Shown here one piece after another: positions 60,548-64,000 of a DNA stretch of 64,000 bases; position 1 is the first letter of the stretch, and each line of letters opens with the position of its first letter. The stretch comes from Luteimonas colneyensis. Its GTDB lineage: Bacteria > Pseudomonadota > Gammaproteobacteria > Xanthomonadales > Xanthomonadaceae. The position numbers and the translations under genes are program-made. The stretch is from assembly GCF_014836665.1 (NCBI RefSeq), contig NZ_JACSQJ010000007.1, forward strand, positions 62,001-126,000, in the 5' to 3' direction. The notes beneath the pieces were generated by a model. It was not told where the DNA came from and did no database searches. It saw only the letters and a list, made by a program, of their open reading frames with translations.

Positions 60548-60901
60548 TCAGAAGCTCGCGCCGTCCACCGGCGTCACCTTCAGCGCCGAAAGATCGACGT
60601 CGGGCACGCAGCGCAGGTTCACCGCCGCCATCTCCGCGCCGCTGCGCGGATCGGCGCCCTCGCTGAAGGGCGCGATGCCGCAGGTCGGGCAGAAGTGGTG
60701 CCGGATCGCATGCCGGTTGAAGGTGTAGGTGCGCAGCGCGGACTCTGGCGTGGACAGCGTCAGCGCCGCGCGCGGGAAGAAGGCCAGCAGGCTGCCTCGC
60801 CTGCGGCACATCGAGCAGTTGCAGTCGATCGCCTCTGTGATCGCCTCGGCTTCGAGTTCGAACGCGATGCCGCCGCAGTGGCAGCCGCCCTGGTAGTTCA
60901 T
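60548..60901 (-). CDS. GFA/CENP-V-domain zinc protein
   Basis: 117 residues. The zinc-binding CHCGG near the N-terminus, CNCSMCRR and CPTCGIAPF match the glutathione-dependent formaldehyde-activating (GFA/CENP-V) domain, with two zinc sites. Some members bind S-hydroxymethylglutathione; the function of most is unknown. It is divergent from the DUF885 gene. Confidence 0.9.
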   Translation of the reverse strand: MNYQGGCHCGGIAFELEAEAITEAIDCNCSMCRRRGSLLAFFPRAALTLSTPESALRTYTFNRHAIRHHFCPTCGIAPFSEGADPRSGAEMAAVNLRCVPDVDLSALKVTPVDGASF

Positions 60902-61007
60902 GCCCCGCCCTCCGTATGGCCAGAACGGCCACGGTAAACGATCGGCCCGGGCGCGGGCACCCGGGCGCGGACTATCCTGCGCGCCTGTCCAGATCCCGAG
61001 CGCCCGC

Positions 61008-62822
61008 ATGTCCCGACCGCTGATCACCGTCTCCCTCCTCGCGCTGGCGCTGGCCGCCTGCCAGGGCCAGTCCCCCGCGCCGGCCGCCGGCGATCCAGCC
61101 GCGGCCACCGCGACGGCCGTGGACAGCGAACAGGACCGCGCCTTCGCCGCGCTGGCGGCGCGCTACCTGGACGAAGGCCTGGCGCTGTCGCCGGTCGCGG
61201 CCACCCAGATCGGCGACCATCGCTTCGACGCCGAACTCGACGACCTCGGTGCCGCCGGCCGCAAGGCCTCGGCGGACTGGACGCGCACCATGCTGGCCGG
61301 GCTCGAGGCCATCGACGCGGCCGCGCTCTCGCGCGAGCACCAGGTCGACGCGCTCATCCTGCGCAACCAGCTCGAAGGCAGCCTGTGGGACCTCGAGACC
61401 ATGCAGTCCTGGGCCTGGGACCCGCAGGTCTACAGCGGCCTGGCCGGCGGCGCGATCTACAGCCTGATGGCGCGCGAGTTCGCGCCGATGCCCGAGCGGC
61501 TGAAGTCGGCGGCCGCGCGCATGGAGAAGATCCCGGCGCTGCTGGCGCAGGCCCGCGAGAACCTCGACCCGGCACGGGTACCGAAGACGCACGCCGAGAC
61601 CGTGGCGCGCCAGAACCGCGGCATCTTCACCCTGGTCGACACCTTCATCACCCCGAACGCGGACCAGCTGCAGGGCGCCGACCGCGAGCGCCTCGACGCC
61701 GCCATCGCCGCGCTGCGCACCGCGGTGGAGGAGCACCAGGCCTGGCTCGACGGCACCCTGGTGCCCAACGCCAAGGGTGACTTCCGCATCGGCGCCGAGC
61801 GCTACGACCAGAAGCTGCGCTTCTCGCTGAACTCCTCGCTCGGCCGCGAGGAGATCCGCAGCCGCGCCGAGGCCGAGCTGGCGCGCGTGCGCGACGAAAT
61901 GTACGCCGTGGCGAAGATCGTGCTGAAGGATCGCGCGGGCGCGCCGGAGACGCCGGACCAGCCCAGCGAGGACCAGCGCCAGGCCGCGATCGAGGCGGCG
62001 ATGGAGCTGGCCAACGAGGACCGCCCCGGTCGCGACGAGGTCGTCGACTTCGCGAAGCACACGCTCGAGGTCGCCACCGACTTCGTCCGCGCCCACGACA
62101 TCGTGACCGTGCCCGACGATCCGGTGAAGATCATCCTGATGCCGGAGTTCCAGCGCGGCTTCTCGGTCGCCTACTGCGATTCGCCCGGCCCGCTCGACAA
62201 GGGCCTGGACACCTACTATGCGATCTCGCCGATCCCCGACGACTGGAACGACGGCCAGGTCACCTCGTTCCTGCGCGAATACAACAAGCGCATGATCCAC
62301 GTGCTCACCATCCACGAGGCGATGCCGGGGCACTACCTGGAAGGCGCGCACTCGGCCAACCATCCCTCGACCCTGCGCGCCGCGCTGCGCTCGGGTCCCT
62401 TCGCCGAAGGCTGGGCGGTATACACCGAGCGCGTGCTGGCCGACGCCGGCTACCTCGACCACGACCCGCTGTTCCGGCTCATGCAGCTGAAGTTCTACGC
62501 GCGCTCGGTCGGCAACGCCATCCTCGACCAGGGCATCCACGTCGAGAACTGGACGAAGGAGCAGGCGATGGACCTGATGGTGCGCCGCACCTTCCAGCAG
62601 CAGAGCGAGGCCGAGGGCAAGTGGATCCGCGCGCAGCTGTCGTCGACCCAGCTGGCGACCTACTTCGTCGGCGCGCAGGAGCACTTCGACATGCGCCGCG
62701 CCGCCGAGGACAAGGCCGGCGAGGCGTTCGACATGAAGCAGTACCACGACCGCGTGCTCGCCCAGGGCGCGCCTCCGGTGCGCTTCGCACGCCAGCTGCT
62801 GCTGGACGAACCGATCAGGTAG
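61008..62822 (+). CDS. DUF885 family lipoprotein
   Basis: 604 residues from ATG 61008, with a lipobox ending LALAAC (C18). The large helical DUF885 domain contains HEAMPGHYLE, an HExxxH-type metal site, followed by ALRSGPFAEGWAVYTERVLADAG and HVENWTKEQAMDLM. Family members are thought to be zinc-dependent peptidases. It is likely a periplasmic or outer-membrane lipoprotein. Substrate unknown. Confidence 0.9.
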   Translation: MSRPLITVSLLALALAACQGQSPAPAAGDPAAATATAVDSEQDRAFAALAARYLDEGLALSPVAATQIGDHRFDAELDDLGAAGRKASADWTRTMLAGLEAIDAAALSREHQVDALILRNQLEGSLWDLETMQSWAWDPQVYSGLAGGAIYSLMAREFAPMPERLKSAAARMEKIPALLAQARENLDPARVPKTHAETVARQNRGIFTLVDTFITPNADQLQGADRERLDAAIAALRTAVEEHQAWLDGTLVPNAKGDFRIGAERYDQKLRFSLNSSLGREEIRSRAEAELARVRDEMYAVAKIVLKDRAGAPETPDQPSEDQRQAAIEAAMELANEDRPGRDEVVDFAKHTLEVATDFVRAHDIVTVPDDPVKIILMPEFQRGFSVAYCDSPGPLDKGLDTYYAISPIPDDWNDGQVTSFLREYNKRMIHVLTIHEAMPGHYLEGAHSANHPSTLRAALRSGPFAEGWAVYTERVLADAGYLDHDPLFRLMQLKFYARSVGNAILDQGIHVENWTKEQAMDLMVRRTFQQQSEAEGKWIRAQLSSTQLATYFVGAQEHFDMRRAAEDKAGEAFDMKQYHDRVLAQGAPPVRFARQLLLDEPIR

Positions 62823-62863
62823 CGGGTCTCGCGGGCGTTGCCCCCGTCCCCGCCATGAGGGGG

Positions 62864-62881
62864 GGCGGGGCAGTCCCCGCC
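62864..62881. terminator. GC stem-loop between convergent genes (weak)
   Basis: GGCGGGG (62864-62870) pairs with CCCCGCC (62875-62881) around a CAGT loop, in the 58-bp convergent space after the DUF885 gene. There is no T-run, so this may be a weak or factor-dependent terminator. Confidence 0.3.
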
Positions 62882-63999
62882 TAGTCCTTCCCGACCGGCA
62901 CCAGCCGCAGGTCGTGGAAGTCGAAGCTGAAATCGGTCAGCGGCGACACCGCCTCCATCCGCGCGCCCAGCACCCTGCCATCCTGGTCGAGGCTGAAGTT
63001 GACGAAGGCGTCCGCGTTCAGCGTTCGGTCGTCCCAGCGCACGATGAAGCTGTCGTGCTGCCAGTGCTCGAGCGTCCCCACCAGCTGCGGCGTGCGGCTG
63101 AAGCGCATGCGCAGGCCGCGGCCGTCCTGTTCCACGACCACGTCGCCGTACCAGGGGTCGGCATAGGTCGCTGCGTAGCCGCGCAGCGGCAGCGACGGCT
63201 TCGACTTCGCGTCGCGCGCGGCCACGTGCTTCGCCCAGTCCTCCTCGGCCCTGTCGCCGCCCTTGCCCACCGCGGCGGCGTAGGCCGCCACCCAGTCGGT
63301 GGCCGGCGCATCCATGTAGGCGTCGAGCACGTGCATGGTCACCGCGTTGAAGGCCGCGCCGGCCTCCTGGTTGGTCAGCACCACCACGCCCAGGTCGAGC
63401 TCCGGAACCAGGGTCAGGCGCGACACCATGCCCGGCCAGCCGCCGGTGTGCCAGACCAGCCGGCGGCCCCGGTAGTCGCTCAGGCTCCAGGCCTCGCCGT
63501 AGCCGGCGAAATTCGGCTTTGTGGCGGCCAGCTCAGGCACCGCCGGCGCGCGGATCGGGATCGGCGTCACCAGGGTCCACATCGCCTCGTGGCGCTTCGC
63601 GCTGAACAGCCGCTTCGCGTCCTCGCCCTCGCCTTCCAGCACGCCGCCATCAAGCTGCACGCGCATCCACTTCGCCATGTCGTTGACGCTGGAGTAGATG
63701 CCGCCGGCCGCGGTGTTGTTCGACCACGACATCGCCGGCACCGGCTCCGGATCGCCGGTGAATCCAGGCCGCGCGTGGCCCATGGCGACGTTGGTGTCGC
63801 TCGGGCGCAGCGCGTTGCTGTCGATGCGCGTGGAGGCCATGCCCACCGGCTCGAACAGGCGCGTGCGCACGAAGTCCGCGTAGCGTTCGCCCGAGACCTC
63901 CTCGATCACCAGCTGGGCGACGGCATAGAGCACATTGTCGTAGGCGTAGCGGTCGCGGAAGCCGCCTTCGATCGGCACGTTGGCCAGGCGCTCGACCAC
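62881..63999 (-). CDS. Serine hydrolase (beta-lactamase/class C family), 5' end missing
   Basis: The visible 373 codons are the C-terminal part; the start and SxxK active site lie beyond the window. The Tyr motif YDN (RYAYDNVLYAVAQLV) and AMSWSNNTAAGGIYSS identify the penicillin-binding-protein/beta-lactamase-like (PF00144) fold. A C-terminal beta-rich extension (RFSRTPQLVGTLEHWQHDSFIV) follows. Probably a periplasmic esterase or peptidase; beta-lactamase activity is not implied. Confidence 0.85.
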   Translation of the reverse strand: MVERLANVPIEGGFRDRYAYDNVLYAVAQLVIEEVSGERYADFVRTRLFEPVGMASTRIDSNALRPSDTNVAMGHARPGFTGDPEPVPAMSWSNNTAAGGIYSSVNDMAKWMRVQLDGGVLEGEGEDAKRLFSAKRHEAMWTLVTPIPIRAPAVPELAATKPNFAGYGEAWSLSDYRGRRLVWHTGGWPGMVSRLTLVPELDLGVVVLTNQEAGAAFNAVTMHVLDAYMDAPATDWVAAYAAAVGKGGDRAEEDWAKHVAARDAKSKPSLPLRGYAATYADPWYGDVVVEQDGRGLRMRFSRTPQLVGTLEHWQHDSFIVRWDDRTLNADAFVNFSLDQDGRVLGARMEAVSPLTDFSFDFHDLRLVPVGKD

Positions 64000-64000
64000 C

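Overview
The window is a very GC-rich (about 70%) gammaproteobacterial chromosome segment, almost certainly from the Lysobacteraceae/Xanthomonadaceae (Lysobacter/Luteimonas-like; genus not certain). The evidence is conserved gene order (miaA-hfq-hflX-hflK-hflC-yjeT-purA; yhbY/rlmE-ftsH-folP; pyrG-kdsA-eno-ftsB-ispD-ispF-truD and surE-pcm-nlpD without a following rpoS), a Xanthomonad-type type IV secretion effector domain, and GTAG-type REP hairpins. Most genes lie on the minus strand. I saw no rRNA, tRNA, IS element, CRISPR array or phage gene.

Layout. 1-470: end of an L,D-transpeptidase, a strong bidirectional terminator, and a C-terminal scrap of an M3 oligopeptidase. 470-9472: one tightly overlapping efflux operon (RND adaptor, RND pump, TolC-like channel, HlyD adaptor, two ABC-2 permeases without an ATPase), divergent from a MarR-type regulator over an intergenic palindrome pair. 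10052-13588: a three-gene operon of a CHASE2 membrane sensor, a small secreted protein and an M48 protease. 13660-25305: housekeeping genes (purA, yjeT, hflC, hflK, hflX, hfq, miaA, putP, folP, ftsH, rlmE). 25374-29711: yhbY and a Mth938-domain gene on plus, nlpD/exoD-like/pcm/surE on minus, then a plus-strand Smr gene. 29717-36933: a small lipoprotein, truD, ispF, ispD, ftsB, eno, kdsA and pyrG, with unusual nested palindromic repeats on both sides of kdsA. 37029-46122: globin, parE, hutG-like, gor, a D-amino-acid dehydrogenase, SlyD, two NlpC/P60 hydrolases and a bile-acid-family transporter. 46145-53349: an M16 protease pair, a subclass B3 metallo-beta-lactamase homologue with Gln at the first metal-ligand position, a dicarboxylate symporter and an alkaline phosphatase. 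53389-55131: a probable interbacterial toxin (M23-like domain, peptidoglycan-binding domain, XVIPCD secretion signal) preceded by its probable lipoprotein immunity gene. 55237-64000: a HemJ/CopD-like membrane protein, methyltransferase, PHB depolymerase, PadR regulator with its membrane partner, cyclophilin, a small acidic protein, a GFA-type zinc protein, a DUF885 lipoprotein and a truncated serine hydrolase.

The most notable items are the XVIPCD effector/immunity pair, the CHASE2-M48 operon, the roughly 10-bp-period CGGAT palindromes around kdsA (one with a REP hairpin in its loop), three dispersed REP hairpins (one supplies a gene's stop codon), the ATPase-less ABC permease pair inside an RND operon, and an (ARN)5 tract just upstream of hfq.
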